From contig NW_025947577.1 of assembly GCF_000764305.2 (NCBI RefSeq), positions 186,521-250,520 of the forward strand: 64,000 nt of DNA, given 5' to 3'. A model generated the notes under the pieces. The model saw nothing but the letters and a program-made list of their open reading frames with translations, was not told the origin of the DNA and did not search any database. Shown here piece by piece: positions 35,101-42,469 of the stretch (position 1 is its first letter; each line of letters starts with the position of its first letter). A program made the translations under genes and the position numbers. Source of the DNA: Hyalella azteca (taxonomy: Eukaryota; Arthropoda; Malacostraca; Amphipoda; Hyalellidae).

Positions 35101-35530
35101 AAATTAAAACTTTATGCAATTGAAAAGTTTCCATTTCACGATTGTATACTATATTTATACTGAGGAAAATATGCTATCACATCCTCCACGTGATAATTGA
35201 AACCACTCCCATCAGATGCCATACTATAGATATGCAATGTAACGGCATTAGAATTCCCTAACTGCCTGAAAAATCTGGGATAAGCTTTCCAAAAAAAACT
35301 AATTCCCGATGAGTTTTTTACTCATACCAAAAAAAAAACTTTGTCTTACCTGATGGAACAAATGCGCCTTTCTGGCTATTCCCGCGACACTAGAAAGTTC
35401 CTGAGGAGCGCGCAGGACACGACACACAGCAGAGAACCCGGCACCTCACAAGTGTAGTGTGCCCGCCGTGTGCACAAGCGACCAACCAGCCGAGCTATTC
35501 TGAGCTTGGCCGCAGCACTTCCGTGGCAGC
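4956..35530 (-). CDS. Unrecognised 409-aa Tyr/Gly/Pro/Arg-rich protein, about ten exons
   Basis: Seen: a 5' non-coding exon (low end 35350) and coding exons 33160-33282, 16963-17159, 16238-16352, 14270-14449, 10782-11050, 9969-10003, 7897-7929, 7218-7346 and 4956-5104. All junctions agree in phase and the lengths sum to 1,230 nt, 410 codons including TGA. The product starts MMRGGPSYDD. It has a Gly-Gly-Tyr tract at residues ~60-95 and a Pro-rich acidic segment (~107-145). A Ser/Thr-rich stretch follows (146-205), then a charged region (206-317). The C-terminal ~90 residues look folded (PRYYPEDEHM, IRDRLSMKIHQYLSD) and end HCEFG. No signal peptide or membrane segment is visible. I do not recognise the family. 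The composition suggests a largely disordered structural or cytoskeletal protein, which is inference. Several introns hold further phase-0 candidate exons, so extensive alternative splicing is likely. Confidence 0.65.
5105..7217. other. Intron of the large minus-strand gene; no further exon seen
   Basis: AT-rich. A plus-strand GTAAGT site at 5440 follows a short Cys/Lys-rich open frame that I reject as a gene. No other supported feature. Confidence 0.4.
7218..7346 (-). CDS. Coding exon of the large minus-strand gene (RPRYYPEDEH)
   Basis: 129 nt between the acceptor TTTTTTCTAG and the donor GTAAGTT, phase 1 in and phase 1 out. It encodes LEYREIPSLSARRPRYYPED and continues to YKSTRTAA. A second in-frame acceptor, AATACAG at about 7335, would shorten the exon by 11 nt. 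That site enters in phase 2 and could receive exon 10782-11050 directly, giving two possible joins. Confidence 0.75.
7897..7929 (-). CDS. Candidate 33-nt microexon (MIFGDLRLRQ)
   Basis: Donor GTTTGT after CGGCAAG. With acceptor GGAAG at 7930-7931 the exon is 33 nt in phase 1-1, so it can be included or skipped without a frame change. An alternative acceptor TTCTTAG four bases upstream makes it 37 nt, entered in phase 0. It sits between exons 9969-10003 and 7218-7346 and fits both. Confidence 0.5.
8578..8739. other. GC-rich stretch, unassigned
   Basis: A GC-rich block inside an AT-rich intron, leading into a 121-bp tandem repeat. Both strands are open in some frames. No splice pair fits the surrounding gene, so it is more likely repeat-derived than exonic. 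Confidence 0.35.
8740..9031. repeat. 121-bp tandem repeat, about 2.4 copies
   Basis: Units start ATGGCGCGGCCCA at 8740, 8861 and 8982. The third is partial and diverges after about 50 bp. Each unit also carries GAGCTCCTGTTGAGTGATGA. Confidence 0.85.
9032..9968. other. Intron; nothing further seen
   Basis: AT-rich with no splice-flanked open frame or repeat that I can support. Confidence 0.4.
9969..10003 (-). CDS. 35-nt microexon (GEESTKKYSTP)
   Basis: Acceptor GTTATTTGCAG and a strong donor GTAAGTGA flank 35 nt. In phase 2-1 it reads GEESTKKYSTP and bridges exon 10782-11050 (ends with two spare bases) to the phase-1 exons 7897-7929 or 7218-7346. The exact phase bridge and the good splice sites are strong support for so short an exon. 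Confidence 0.65.
10782..11050 (-). CDS. Coding exon of the large minus-strand gene (charged, Arg/Leu-rich)
   Basis: 269 nt, phase 0 in and phase 2 out, donor GTGGGC after ATCTCGCAG. It encodes PDAGNKGGDSLSHLRPPPP, continues through DHVDKMRIRLKTLAF and ends EIVIPSR. Codon choice is strongly C/G-ending in this frame. The acceptor is the weak point: I chose CTCGACCAG because it keeps phase 0 from exon 14270-14449, but the pyrimidine tract is poor. GATGCAG seven bases further in is an alternative with a different phase. A 169-codon minus-strand frame overlapping it is a shadow. Confidence 0.6.
11051..13895. other. Intron; no gene seen
   Basis: AT-rich with stops in all frames. A GTAAGTGC donor-like site on the minus strand near 13091 has no acceptor in an open frame. 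Confidence 0.4.
13896..13919 (-). CDS. Possible 24-nt microexon (CRNVLPLE)
   Basis: Acceptor CCTGCTCTAG and donor GTAAGACT flank 24 nt that are open in phase 0-0. Its neighbours, 14270-14449 and 10782-11050, are both phase 0 at this junction, so it could be a cassette. Such short pairs also occur by chance. Confidence 0.3.
14270..14449 (-). CDS. Coding exon of the large minus-strand gene (Ser/Thr/Pro-rich)
   Basis: 180 nt between TTTCATTTACAG and GTGAGTAG, phase 0-0. It begins MYSRTSVTHDDTSPYASTL and ends SSSLPQRP. The low-complexity Ser/Thr composition suggests a disordered linker with possible phosphorylation. The ATG at 14447-14449 could act as a start in a shorter isoform, but I treat it as internal because the upstream exon joins in frame. 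Confidence 0.75.
14529..14836 (+). pseudogene. Possible transposon-derived coding fossil
   Basis: Two overlapping plus-strand frames join near 14630. The second reads YVNWMHIEEKLFCPRNLRQE and continues with mixed charged and hydrophobic residues to a stop at 14836. It looks like degraded coding sequence, but I cannot assign it to a family. Confidence 0.25.
15128..15166 (+). CDS. Possible 39-nt plus-strand exon (SDGGNGHLDFSLQ)
   Basis: Acceptor TTTATGCCTCAG and a strong donor GTAAGCAC flank 39 nt that read SDGGNGHLDFSLQ in phase 0-0 on the plus strand, opposite to the surrounding gene. It looks protein-like but no neighbouring plus-strand exon was found. It may belong to a nested gene or be chance. 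Confidence 0.25.
15991..16200. repeat. ~92-bp tandem duplication rich in ATACGTA motifs
   Basis: 15991-16081 and 16082-16170 are diverged copies, each with several short palindromes of the form TACGTA or AATACGTATT. Confidence 0.7.
16238..16352 (-). CDS. Coding exon of the large minus-strand gene (Pro/Asp/Tyr-rich)
   Basis: 115 nt between the acceptor AAATTTTCAG and the donor GTGAGTC, phase 2 in and phase 0 out. It encodes RYDHYLDDTDLDYTPPPPRY and ends DDIEPSASR. The first base completes a Ser codon with the AG that ends exon 16963-17159. Confidence 0.78.
16963..17159 (-). CDS. Coding exon with a Gly-Gly-Tyr tract
   Basis: 197 nt, acceptor GATTGTACCAG, donor GTAAGC, phase 0 in and phase 2 out. 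It opens AYGPPLGPPRMMPRMAPSYY and continues into YDYDY followed by about 30 residues of GGGY/GGY repeats. It closes PLIPPPAPRL. The imperfect DNA repeat uses mixed GGT/GGA/GGG and TAT/TAC codons, which argues for selection on the peptide rather than recent slippage. Confidence 0.78.
17160..19161. other. Intron; poly-G tract and no supported exon
   Basis: AT-rich except for 18480-18660, which contains a poly-G run at about 18602-18612 and, on the minus strand, a 115-codon Pro-rich frame with no usable splice sites. I see no gene here. Confidence 0.4.
19162..19293 (-). CDS. Candidate 132-nt cassette exon (Asp run, Arg/Pro-rich)
   Basis: Acceptor GTGCACCAG, open phase 0-0 for 44 codons: DDDDDAGSRGRSVSPRGASS followed by YIPPARTRLILNRSFLNP and PPPPR. 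It is an isolated GC island in AT-rich intron DNA, with composition like the flanking exons, and fits between the phase-0 ends of 33160-33282 and 16963-17159. The donor (GTGCGG) is poor, which lowers confidence. Confidence 0.45.
19388..19405 (-). CDS. Possible 18-nt microexon (QLRVTQ)
   Basis: Good acceptor (TTTTACTGTTTAACAG) and a moderate donor (GTTAGA) flank six codons in phase 0-0. Position and phase suit a cassette, but chance is a real alternative. Confidence 0.25.
19406..21046. other. Intron; nothing further seen
   Basis: AT-rich with stops in all frames. Confidence 0.4.
21047..21277 (-). CDS. Candidate 231-nt cassette exon
   Basis: Acceptor GGGTGGTTTCAG and donor GTAGGC flank 77 open codons in phase 0-0. 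They begin PQAQYNVCRLPGRTIERWFL and end PPPTVDGRYLS. The block is clearly more GC-rich than the intron around it. A second frame is open over part of it (TGPDNRTLVPANTKV), so the coding frame is not certain. Its phase fits between exons 33160-33282 and 16963-17159. Confidence 0.4.
21278..23616. other. Intron; no supported exon
   Basis: Mostly AT-rich. On the plus strand, 22759-22796 lies between AAATAACAG and a strong donor GTAAGTGA and can read FKSDPLHSEKLQ, but nothing else supports a gene there. Confidence 0.35.
23617..23659. repeat. (CCA)n microsatellite
   Basis: An interrupted CCACCACCA tract of about 43 bp. On the minus strand it is a GGT run, which would read as poly-Gly but meets TAA at once and lacks splice sites. 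Confidence 0.85.
23893..25600. repeat. Large tandem duplication (~0.85 kb unit) carrying a 40-bp satellite
   Basis: Two diverged copies start with CTCTGAACTTTTTGCCCTTA at 23896 and 24719. Each ends in an array of a 40-bp unit (GAGCGATATATGCACCAACA followed by G(G/T)TAGCAACATATTCAGNAA), at about 24569-24717 and 25330-25599. The second array is longer, so it expanded after the duplication. It lies in an intron of the large minus-strand gene. Confidence 0.85.
26042..26056 (-). CDS. Possible 15-nt microexon (TKLKE)
   Basis: A strong acceptor (TACTTCATTTTAG) and a strong donor (GTAAGACC) surround five codons in phase 0-0. It fits the phase of this intron but is too short to trust without transcripts. 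Confidence 0.25.
26640..26930. repeat. ~130-bp tandem repeat rich in ACTTCTGTGT
   Basis: Two units (about 26650-26779 and 26780-26905) share CGTTTATGGAATATTAGAGA or a close variant and several ACTTCTGTGTA motifs. The 192-codon minus-strand frame across it is a by-product of the repeat. Confidence 0.8.
26985..27110. other. GC-rich island of unknown nature
   Basis: Open on both strands: plus MAVVYGTGIAASDVCMYHGY, minus MLGIVDDNVVAMIHTDIRSS. No convincing splice sites were found, so I cannot say which strand, if either, is coding. Confidence 0.25.
27127..28250. repeat. Tandem segmental duplication, second copy internally shortened
   Basis: GTCAATTATTCAGAGGCCGT occurs at about 27129 and 27808, and GAAAACTGAGCGTGTGTGCC ends both copies (about 27771 and 28209). 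Copy 1 is about 680 bp. Copy 2 is about 445 bp and lacks part of the middle. Confidence 0.85.
28687..29071. repeat. 41-bp GC-rich minisatellite, about nine copies
   Basis: The unit contains CACGCATGCGTGTGCGTGCA followed by GAGCGCTGGTCAAGACAGCAT. Because 41 is not a multiple of three, every forward frame gives the same peptide out of register, which explains several ~90-codon frames here. They are not genes. Each unit has 20 bp of perfect purine-pyrimidine alternation. Confidence 0.95.
29072..31960. other. Intron; nothing further supported
   Basis: Mixed AT-rich sequence. 31277-31345 holds a short duplicated motif (TACATGATTA(T/C)GTAAATACG) that makes an 84-codon plus-strand frame repeat YIHDYVNTS. 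I do not call it a gene. Confidence 0.4.
31961..31975 (-). CDS. Possible 15-nt microexon (LLTSR)
   Basis: Acceptor CTTTTCCATCACAG and donor GTAAAT surround five codons in phase 0-0, close to a similar candidate at 32088-32114. Confidence 0.25.
32088..32114 (-). CDS. Candidate 27-nt microexon (DPLAYDYSR)
   Basis: A strong acceptor (TTAATTTTTTCCAG) leads into nine codons, DPLAYDYSR, in phase 0, then GTCAGT. The Tyr/Asp content matches the YDYDY segment of the next constitutive exon. The donor is only fair. Confidence 0.4.
33160..33283 (-). CDS. First coding exon of the large minus-strand gene
   Basis: Acceptor CTCACCCCGCAG, one untranslated G, then ATGATGCGC. It encodes MMRGGPSYDDGYITRKMASL and ends YGGYGLP at the donor GTGAGTAG (phase 0). 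When the non-coding exon at 35350 is joined, the same frame upstream meets a TAG before any other ATG, so translation most likely starts here. A third Met at residue 17 is a possible secondary start. Confidence 0.72.
33305..34200. repeat. 26-bp minisatellite in intron 1, decaying into degenerate copies
   Basis: About sixteen fairly regular copies of GAGCATAGGAGCTGGGAGGA plus TC(C/T)TAC run from 33311 to about 33730. Increasingly degenerate copies (TAGGAGCTGG.AA..TCTTAC) continue to about 34200. The array begins about 25 bp from the acceptor of the first coding exon. Confidence 0.9.
34201..35349. other. Intron 1; no exon seen
   Basis: Only short open frames without splice support. Confidence 0.4.
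35350..35530 (-). other. Probable 5' non-coding exon of the large minus-strand gene
   Basis: A GC-rich block ends at a strong donor: TTTGTTCCATCAG then GTAAGACA (35341-35349). It has no ATG on the minus strand and carries an in-frame TAG ahead of the ATG in the next exon. The upper boundary (transcription start) is a guess, placed where the CTG-type repeat begins. Confidence 0.5.
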
Positions 35531-35563
35531 TCTGAAATAGCGTGAGCGTCACCTTGCTGTGCA

Positions 35564-35750
35564 GTTACTGCAACTGCTGCTGTACAGGGTACTGCAACTG
35601 CTGCTGTACAGGGTACTGTATATGCTGCTGTACAGGGTACTGCAACTGCTACTGCAACTGCTGCTGTACAGGGTACTGCAACTGCTGCTGTACAGGGTAC
35701 TGCAACTGCTGCTGTACAGGGTACTGCAACTGCTGCTGTATAGAGTATTG
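35564..35750. repeat. 24-bp minisatellite (CTGCAACTGCTGCTGTACAG)
   Basis: About eight copies, some shortened, just outside the presumed 5' exon of the large minus-strand gene. The unit length is a multiple of three, so all frames stay open. The 68-69-codon frames are by-products. Confidence 0.9.
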
Positions 35751-36484
35751 AAATTATCGCTGTAAATGGAATACTACTACTGATGCTTTACAGGGAAAAG
35801 CAACTGCTGCTAGTAAAAAGTATTTGCAGACTGTTAGTGCTTCAGAACGAATAGCTACTGCTGCAGTTAAAGCTACAAACAATGCAGTAACGGCTATTCT
35901 TCTCTGTAAGCAACTGTTACAGCTGAAACTATTGTAAAAACTGCTACTGCTGTGTCACGCACGGTGGCAAATATTGTACTAATTTAAAGACCAATTTTAC
36001 TTATTATTTCGTGTATTACCTGCCAAATAATCCAAGAAACAGAAAATGTTACAGTCGTTGCCGGGAACCCAACTGCTGCTCTAGGTAGGCAACTGCCACA
36101 GCCTTTGCGGACGCATCAACTGCTGCGCCTGCTTTTGGATCAACAATTGCAACTTTGAAAAAATAAGTAGTTTAATTTAATTTGGTTGTTCATATGTAGA
36201 TAATATACAAAGTCATCCCTGCATTCGTTCGATTCGCGATATTATATGTACTTTTATCATATTAAATTTTAATGAATAATTGGAATGTTGTTGAATATCA
36301 CTACATCTGAGTAGATAATGGAAAAAATATTATTAAAAGATTTGACAATGCCTATTTTGTGAATTTCATCTGGGGAGCGATATAAAGAGATAATAAAATA
36401 TTGTTATTGAACTCCGTAGATTTATTTCCACCAATTTATTCAAAAGATATTGTAGGCCAGTCAATCTTTTCAGCGTGATGAAAT

Positions 36485-36665
36485 TCATTCTAGCAGAGAG
36501 GCGCGGGTTAAATCTCAGCACTGAACGCCAATTTCTAGTCAGAATTGGGGAGGAGGCGGGCGGTTAAGCAAAGCAAAATTGGAGCAGTGACTTGCGTGTT
36601 CGAGACCGCAACCAGCTGTGAATGTTCTGTGAGGTTAAGAATCTGCGACAGGCCTACGGCCTAAG
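36485..36665 (+). repeat. SINE-like dispersed repeat, copy 1
   Basis: Contains a GCGGGTTAAATCTCAGCACT segment resembling a decayed RNA polymerase III box B, then the family core CTTGCGTGTTCGAGACCGCA and GGCCTACGGCCTAAGAA. Confidence 0.55.
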
Positions 36666-37374
36666 AAACGCTGAAACTGCTGCATTATTAGTAACTTCTT
36701 TGAAATTGAAAATAATTAAGCCTGATGGGCCGTTTTCTGACCAAACGCCCAGATTTTGACAGTTTTTAGTTTCTGTTATTATACAGGCCAAGTTTGTAAG
36801 GACGTTTTTTCGAAAAATCTGTGTATGTTGTTTCAACCGTATTCATTTTGTCAAAGACGCGAGTTTTCAACTTCTCTGGTACAAGCGAATGAGAATTTAA
36901 AGTAAAAATGAGAATACTTCTTTTCAGAATTCAATACTTCTATGTGTAGTTTGATAGAAAATATGCACTCATTTCACCTTAGTGTACTGCCAGTAATGAC
37001 ATTTTTTACATTTCCTAATAAAATGGGGACTGAATTTGAAGGTGATTTCTGAAAATACCACAGATATTTTATTGCAACAAGTGTTTGAAGGATGTAATAA
37101 CTAATTAAATAAAAAATTGTTTTATGTATCACACGATTTCGTGATTCACTTAAGGACCTCATGGCGGAAAATTTACTCTTTTTTTAGCCAGAAATAACAC
37201 TTTCCGACATTATTTGGAGTCTTGATTGGTGGGTTAGTCAAATTATGTAACATGTTATTGTTAATGTATCCTCACGATTACCGAGGGGTTACAAATTTGA
37301 TCAAATTATACAAATCAAAAGGCGCGAAAAGTCTGTATTAACTTAAATTTACCTAGCAAAATAAGAAAGCAAAT

Positions 37375-37800
37375 GTAAAAAATTAGAAAAGAAAAAGAGT
37401 TAATAATAAAACGTTTGGAAATGTTGTCTATAAAATCATATCGTGAATAGATGTGTTTAAAATAAATGAATTAAATTCCAATTTTATTAATCCAAATTCA
37501 ATTAGAGGCCGTTTTGCGCATAACATAACATAACATAGTGATGTCGGCGCTGAAGTGTAGGCCTGATGCTGTCTCTTATACACATCTAGATGTGTATAAG
37601 AGACAGCATCAGGCCTACACTTCAGCGCCGACATCACTATGTTATGTTATGTTATGCGCAAAACGGCCTCTAATTGAATTTGGATTAATAAAATTGGAAT
37701 TTAATGCATTTATTTTAAACACATCTATTCACGATATGATTTTATAGACAACATTTCCAAACGTTTTATTATTAACTCTTTTTCTTTTCTAATTTTTTNC
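37375..37800. other. Artefactual 194-bp inverted duplication around a sequencing adapter
   Basis: 37375-37568 and 37607-37800 are reverse complements with one mismatch and an N at 37799. The 38-bp adapter junction lies exactly between them. This is the structure expected from a mate-pair junction read used to extend a contig, so one arm is not genomic here. Confidence 0.93.
37569..37606. other. Nextera mate-pair junction adapter (artefact)
   Basis: A full 38-bp palindromic junction, CTGTCTCTTATACACATCT followed by its reverse complement. Translated, it gives the well-known contaminant peptide VSYTHLDVYKRQ. Confidence 0.98.
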
Positions 37801-38031
37801 AGACATAACCGTGTCTTTGAGAAACGACCATGAATCAGCCACATTCATGTCCTTAATACAGTCCGAAATATTCGCCGCATTCACCGTTTTACAGAGTGTA
37901 TCATACCATAGTCGCCTTTCGCAAAGTCTAAACGTTCACGCTTCCAAAGCGTCTTTTCTGCACAACACTTAATATTATATTGAAAAACAATGATTGGTTG
38001 TTTTAAAAGGTTGTCCCATCAGAACATGGTA

Positions 38032-38507
38032 GAACTATATAACTTATTATAAGGTTGACCCACGAGAGTTCCGTCTTTCAGTTCAGCTTTCTTGTTACGT
38101 CACGTAGATCGAGAAACGTAAACAAACCCGTCATTCCCATGAACGGATTGGTTGACTGGTTTGATCGCACTTCGGTGATTGGTTAATGCCCGTGATGTCA
38201 CTGAAATTAATGACGTCACAGGAGAACAACGAACTACATCCGTAAAAATGGGCTTCTGATGGGTCAACCTTATATTAGTTTAACCATGCATCAGAAGCCT
38301 AATTTTGTGGATGTAGTTCGTTGTTCGCCTGTGACGTCACTGATCTCAGTGACGTCACGGGCATTAACCAATCACTGAAATGCGATCAAAGCTGTCAACC
38401 AATCCGTCATGGGAATGACTGGTTTGTTTACGTTTTGCGATCTCAGTGACGTTACAAGAAAACTGAACTGAAAGACGGAACTTCTCTAGGTCAACCTTAT
38501 ATAGTTC
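38032..38507. mobile_element. 476-bp foldback element (MITE-like) with CRE palindromes
   Basis: Long imperfect inverted repeat with a short loop near 38270-38285. Arm ends are GAACTATATAA (left) and its complement TATATAGTTC (right). Internal inverted matches include GTTGACC, TTCCGTCTTTCAGTTCAG and GGCATTAACCAATCAC. It has no coding capacity. Three perfect TGACGTCA palindromes lie at 38211, 38332 and 38350. Confidence 0.8.
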
Positions 38508-38968
38508 AACTGTGGTTTTGCGTGTGCTGGTTTGGCCGTTTCCATCCATCAACATCCGGCAACCGTTACCAGAGGTTACCATGCCATTTCACATTCAGAC
38601 TTCGACTTCTGCCGGTCGCGAAGTTCAAGCTGAGACAAGTCGACATCTCGACAACTGAAGTTCAATAGAGGTTGGTCACCGTTGGTGCTAGATTGCAAGC
38701 CACAGCGCCGGTGCTACTGATACCAATCGTTATCACTTTAAATCTAGTACCAATTATAAGAAATTAGCCGCTAGCAAAATCAAACTGATTTCGATTTCCA
38801 TCAACGTTTTTATTTGTTTGTTCCAGTTCAACCTTTGATCCATTCGTGTGACTTTTACTTTTAGCCTAGCTATTTGGTTTTGCTTCTAAGTTGTAACTTT
38901 TATCATAGCATCGATCAGCTGGTAAGCGGCGTTTGTTAGACAGTTAGAAGTTAGGCCTCAGGCCTGTG

Positions 38969-39584
38969 AGTCCTGTCGTTGATTCATAACATCGCAAAAC
39001 ATTTGCAGCTTGTTGCGGTCTCGAACACGCAACTAACTGATCTAATATTAATCTGCTTAAGGGCTTAACTGCCCAGCCTGGCCGGTCACCTTGCCGAATT
39101 GACCAGAACTGTCACAGCCACAGCCCACAGGTAAGTTACGTAGCACGCAGCACGGTAGCTGGGAGCCTGGGATCACTAAGTATTGACTGCTCCAATCTTT
39201 GTTGGTATGGTATAATGGTACGGTATTATTGCAGATTAAGTACATCCAAAAAAAAGGGTGTTTTTTTTTAAATTATATGTTTTTTGGGGTGTAGATTACG
39301 AATCTGAAATCCATTTTTGGCGGTCGGCATCGGAAATTTTTAATTAGTCCTGTCGTTGATTCATAACATCGCAAAACATTTGCAGCTTGTTGCGGTCTCG
39401 AACACGCAACTAAGAAAAATGAACTAACTGATCTGATATTAATCTGCTTAAGTGCTTAACTGCCCAGCCTGGCCGGTCACCTTGCCGAATTGACCAGAAC
39501 TGTCACAGCCACAGGTAAGTTACGTAGCTGGGAGCCTGGGATCACTATTGAGTATTGACTGCTCCAATCTTTGTTGGTATGGTA
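38969..39584. repeat. Tandem duplication (38969-39212 and 39346-39584) containing SINE-like cores on the minus strand
   Basis: Each copy opens AGTCCTGTCGTTGATTCATA and includes TTGCGGTCTCGAACACGCAA, the reverse complement of the SINE-like core. Each also contains GCTGGGAGCCTGGGATCACT. The copies differ by small insertions. Confidence 0.85.
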
Positions 39585-39893
39585 CTTTGATAAGTTTGAT
39601 TGTCACCACTGCTGGCACTGGGCCGCTCTGTGTTGCTGTACATTGTACAATTATTAGAAACTATTTGCTGTACAATTATAAGAAACTATATTAGAAAAGT
39701 GATTGCATAGGCAATGGCAATTGGTAAGGTTTAAATGTTATGAACTTCTCCTAAACTGGAACCTAGAGCTGGAGGTTTGCCTCTTAATTTTTCTGATGAG
39801 TGATGACCACTGACCAGTGGCCAGTGCCAGTGGTGAGCACTGAGCAGGTGAGGTTCTTAAGTTGTAAATTGACAATAGATCAAGTTAATCTAT

Positions 39894-40168
39894 TTAATCC
39901 CGGAGGCTAGTGGTAGAGAAAGAGACCCAACTCAACCAAGTATTTTCACTGGACAACCCCTCAGGGGGGACTTCTGACTGGTGTCTGTGCTCCTCAGAAG
40001 TCCTATGGGATTTCGCGTTCTTAGGGGGATTGTACCTGAGCGCCCCACCGTTGAGCTCGCGGTGTCTTACTGCAGATCTCAGTTGTGGGGTTAAGTTATT
40101 ATGTAGGCAGGATTCCTTATATTTCCCTTCTCTGTCTCTCTCGTGCGACATGTGGGCAGCCGACGTCC
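39894..40168. other. GC-richer block open on both strands, unassigned
   Basis: Long frames exist on both strands (plus MVEKETQLNQVFSLDNPSGG, minus MSHERDREGKYKESCLHNNL). I cannot match either to a family, and the block abuts an adapter artefact. Probably part of a mobile element. Confidence 0.3.
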
Positions 40169-40206
40169 CTGTCTCTTATACACATCTAGATGTGTATAAG
40201 AGACAG
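40169..40206. other. Nextera mate-pair junction adapter (artefact)
   Basis: A second full 38-bp junction. The flanks are not inverted copies here, so the sequence at 40168 and 40207 may have been joined from distant places. Confidence 0.98.
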
Positions 40207-41592
40207 ATCGTCAGCTGATTGTTGGAATTGTCAGCTGATTCTCTTTGTTTCCCAAATTCCCAGTTCCCACTGTTATGAAATATTCGGGAAGATGATTTGG
40301 GACAAAGAACTGCTGACAATCCACGAAAGATTTTTATTTAAAATTCTCATATTCTTCTTAGAAATTTTAATGATATACATTACAAAAAAAATTTTTTTGA
40401 TTTATTAGTTTAAAGTTTTCAAATGCACCAATCCAATGGAGTGAATGGACCAATGGCAATAATAGCTTTCCAAAGTTTGTAATTGTAGGGTTTCAAACTT
40501 ACTATACAATGCACATTTTAAATGACTTGATAAAATAAATTGTACATATTTTGAAATACAATTTTTGTTGCCATAAATGAAGAGGAAAAACATTGTGTTA
40601 TCATTTTTGTGTATTTTTAATTGCATTGGAATATAGAAATACCTAAATTGAAATGAATTTACTGTGGAAAAATAAATCTCTAGCCTAGTTCCAGTAAATA
40701 TTTCTGAAATTCTGAGCAGACAGTCTAACTGGAATTTAAGGTTAGAATAAGTTAATTATGTCCTATTAAATATTATTCAGAGTGGCAATATAGTACAAGG
40801 AAACCCAGTTGTGCTCAGGCTGGGAGGTGTGATCTGTTCATACCCGAAGTCTTGAAAGCAATTAAAAAAAAAAAAATTAAATATTAATCCAGCTTAGACC
40901 AGCTAGGGTATTTTTTACTGAAGCTAATGTCATGACAAAATTGTAGTTTGTGGAAACCAAACTGTAAAATTATGTAGGCTAGAAACACCCATGAATCAGA
41001 GAGAATAATTGCATATCTGGGCCTGGCTAATTTTCTCCCATTCTTTTGGCAATCTTCTTATTTCTTCAGTAAGAAATGAGGTTATAAATCCCCCATGAAA
41101 AATCTTCATTGAAACAATTGTTTTTATCTGCAATTTTTGATAAATTCAGCCTGATATTTTTAATCATAATGCAATCCAGACATTTTTTAAATCATTTTGT
41201 TTTGAATTTTGTTATCTACTCAATATTTTAATCAATTTCTTATGTATGATAATGCTGGAATCCAAGATACTTAATAGTCTACTTATAGGACTTGATAATG
41301 AACTTGAAGAAGGATAACAAAAAGTGTTCTCCTTTGCCACTATGTTTCAGATTGTATGGAGATAGGATATTGGATTAAACTGCTTCTATAAGTATAAATT
41401 AATAGTTAGAGATTTCAAACAACATGAGCAAAATCTTGAACAGATATATTCATGTTTCTGGCTTACTATTTGCTCATATTTAAACCTGTATGAAAAGAGA
41501 CAATGAATAGTAAAAAAAGTGATTGCACCACCATTTCAAAGACAATTATTGTCTAAAATAATAAACCCATAAAATTGCTTTGAACTATTGCA
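40207..41592. other. No gene seen
   Basis: AT-rich with stops throughout. It ends at an N (41593) directly before duplication copy B. Confidence 0.4.
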
Positions 41593-42469
41593 NAACTGCT
41601 GCTGTACAGGGTACTGCAACTGCTGCTGTACAGGGTATTGCAACTGCTGCTGTACAGGGTACTGCAACTGCTGCTGTACAGGGTACTGCAATTACCGCTG
41701 TACAAGGGGTACTGCTACTGATGCTTTACAGGGAACAGCAACTGCTGCTAGCAAAAAGAATTTGCTAACTAGTAGTGCTTCACAACGAAAGACTACTGCT
41801 GCAGTTAAAGCTACAAACAATGCACTACCAGCTATTTTTCTTTGTAGCTCTGCTCTAGGTTTTCAACTTTATATACGTCTGCTCTAGGTTTTCAACTTTT
41901 ATGGCACAAGTGAATGAGAATTTCAAGAGTTACAGCCGAAACTGTTGTAACAACGGCTACTGCTGTGTCACGTACAGAGACAAATATGGATGTACTAATT
42001 TAAAAGACAATGTTACTGTTTAATTCGTGTTTTTTCTGCCAAGTAATGCATGAAACAACTGCCACAGCCATTGCGGACGCGTGAACCGCTACGTCTGCTT
42101 TAGGTTTAACAATTGCAACTGTGAAAGAATAATTAGTGTAATTGAATTTATTTATATATTTGTAAATAATATACAAAGTCATCCATGCATTCGATCGATT
42201 TGTGATATTAAAACTTAAAGGTTCTGTCATCAAATTATAATTCAATAAATAATTTGAATGCTGTTGAATATCACTACGTCTGAGTAGATAGTGGAAGAAA
42301 ATATTCTTAAAAAACTTGACAATGCCTATTTTGTAAATTTCATTTGACGAGCGACATAAAAAGATAATAAAATATTGCTGATGAACTCCGTAGATTTATT
42401 TCCAACAGTTTATTCAGAAAATATTTGTATAATATAATAATAATATAAATAATAGCGGTTTCAGCGTTT

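Larger units (their letters stand above)
35564..37190. repeat. Segmental duplication, copy A (copy B at 41593-43586)
   Basis: The minisatellite, the following ~900 bp and the block 36480-37190 recur in the same order at 41593-42470 and 42885-43586. The match includes a 60-codon minus-strand frame starting MRSLSESRNRVIHKTIFYLI in both. The copies are diverged, so this is an old dispersed element or duplication and not an assembly echo. Confidence 0.85.

Noticed and set aside
35542..35765. Cys/Leu-repeat frames
   Set aside because: Translation of the 24-bp minisatellite; same at 41580-41887.
37428..37747. Two identical 69-residue products containing VSYTHLDVYKRQ
   Set aside because: They are the translated adapter and its mirrored flanks.
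39894..40218. 85-102-codon frames on both strands
   Set aside because: No recognisable family, mirrored openness on both strands, and one runs into an adapter.
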